A stretch of DNA of 64,000 nt from Pseudomonas allokribbensis (lineage in GTDB: Bacteria > Pseudomonadota > Gammaproteobacteria > Pseudomonadales > Pseudomonadaceae). Every line of letters starts with the position of its first letter. The stretch's first letter is position 1. Location: positions 2,427,001 to 2,491,000 of the forward strand of contig NZ_CP062252.1 in assembly GCF_014863605.1 (NCBI RefSeq), given 5' to 3'. Positions 63,921-64,000 of this stretch are shown here, in pieces. The notes under the pieces are model-generated. The model saw only the letters and a program-made list of their open reading frames with translations. It made no database searches and was not told the origin of the DNA. Both the position numbers and the translations under genes were made by a program.

Positions 63921-64000
63921 ATCATGCATGCCCCAGGGCAATCGCAAACGAGACGACGATCATGCACGCAAACGCAAAATTGAGATTCATGGGTGTTCAT

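Noticed and set aside
63922..63990. A 22-codon hydrophobic minus-strand ORF at the right edge
   Set aside because: No ribosome site seen, and the window ends just upstream, so it cannot be judged.

Overview
The window is a GC-rich chromosomal segment with the gene content and codon style of a Pseudomonas of the fluorescens group. Markers are a dhcR/dhcAB/atoB cluster, phosphatidylcholine synthase, three-domain LigD, DUF2388 and DUF2790 proteins, an Mqo with a signal peptide, and fluorescens-type REP palindromes. Most of it is ordinary core or soft-core chromosome. The 56.8-61.4 kb stretch is visibly more AT-rich and looks accessory.

Layout. 0-7.5 kb: end of a basic amino-acid binding protein, a frameshifted deacylase gene, an esterase, a frameshifted membrane-protein gene, a chalcone-isomerase-like protein, mntH, and a LysR regulator divergent from an NADP-binding oxidoreductase. 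7.6-11.3 kb: atoB-dhcB-dhcA with divergent LysR dhcR (acetoacetate/dehydrocarnitine use). 11.3-14.3 kb: sirtuin, methyltransferase, and an unrecognised translationally coupled gene pair. 14.6-16.2 kb: an MNIO (DUF692) enzyme with its DUF2063 partner and no adjacent precursor peptide. 16.2-19.6 kb: an unrecognised 727-residue protein coupled to a FAD oxidoreductase, with a possible 42-residue ORF in front. 19.7-23.9 kb: a two-component system divergent from DUF2790, a repeat-containing secreted protein and a DipZ-type disulfide transporter; the divergent promoter carries repeated TGTATC motifs that recur in front of the MNIO gene. 23.9-46.2 kb: acetyltransferase, methyltransferase, pcs, TerB-like protein, ligD, chemoreceptor, mqo, several lipoproteins, NUDIX, CAP, hydrolase, aldo/keto reductase, thpR.

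46.3-56.7 kb is a complete glutamylated-polyamine pathway. A putrescine/spermidine ABC transporter (ATPase, two permeases, binding protein) and the gamma-glutamyl-GABA hydrolase lie on the minus strand. Glutamylpolyamine synthetase, aldehyde dehydrogenase, FAD oxidase and a PuuR/PauR-type HTH-cupin regulator lie on the plus strand. Together they import polyamines and turn them into GABA plus glutamate.

56.8-61.4 kb holds accessory genes: a membrane-anchored PD-(D/E)XK nuclease-like protein (possible defence gene), a secreted Cys-rich protein made of six 20-residue repeats, and a compact PAAR / ADP-ribosyltransferase-like effector / probable immunity operon. The right end has an HD-family hydrolase, an AbrB-family membrane protein, a small CxxC protein, and the 3' remnant of a LysR gene directly behind it.
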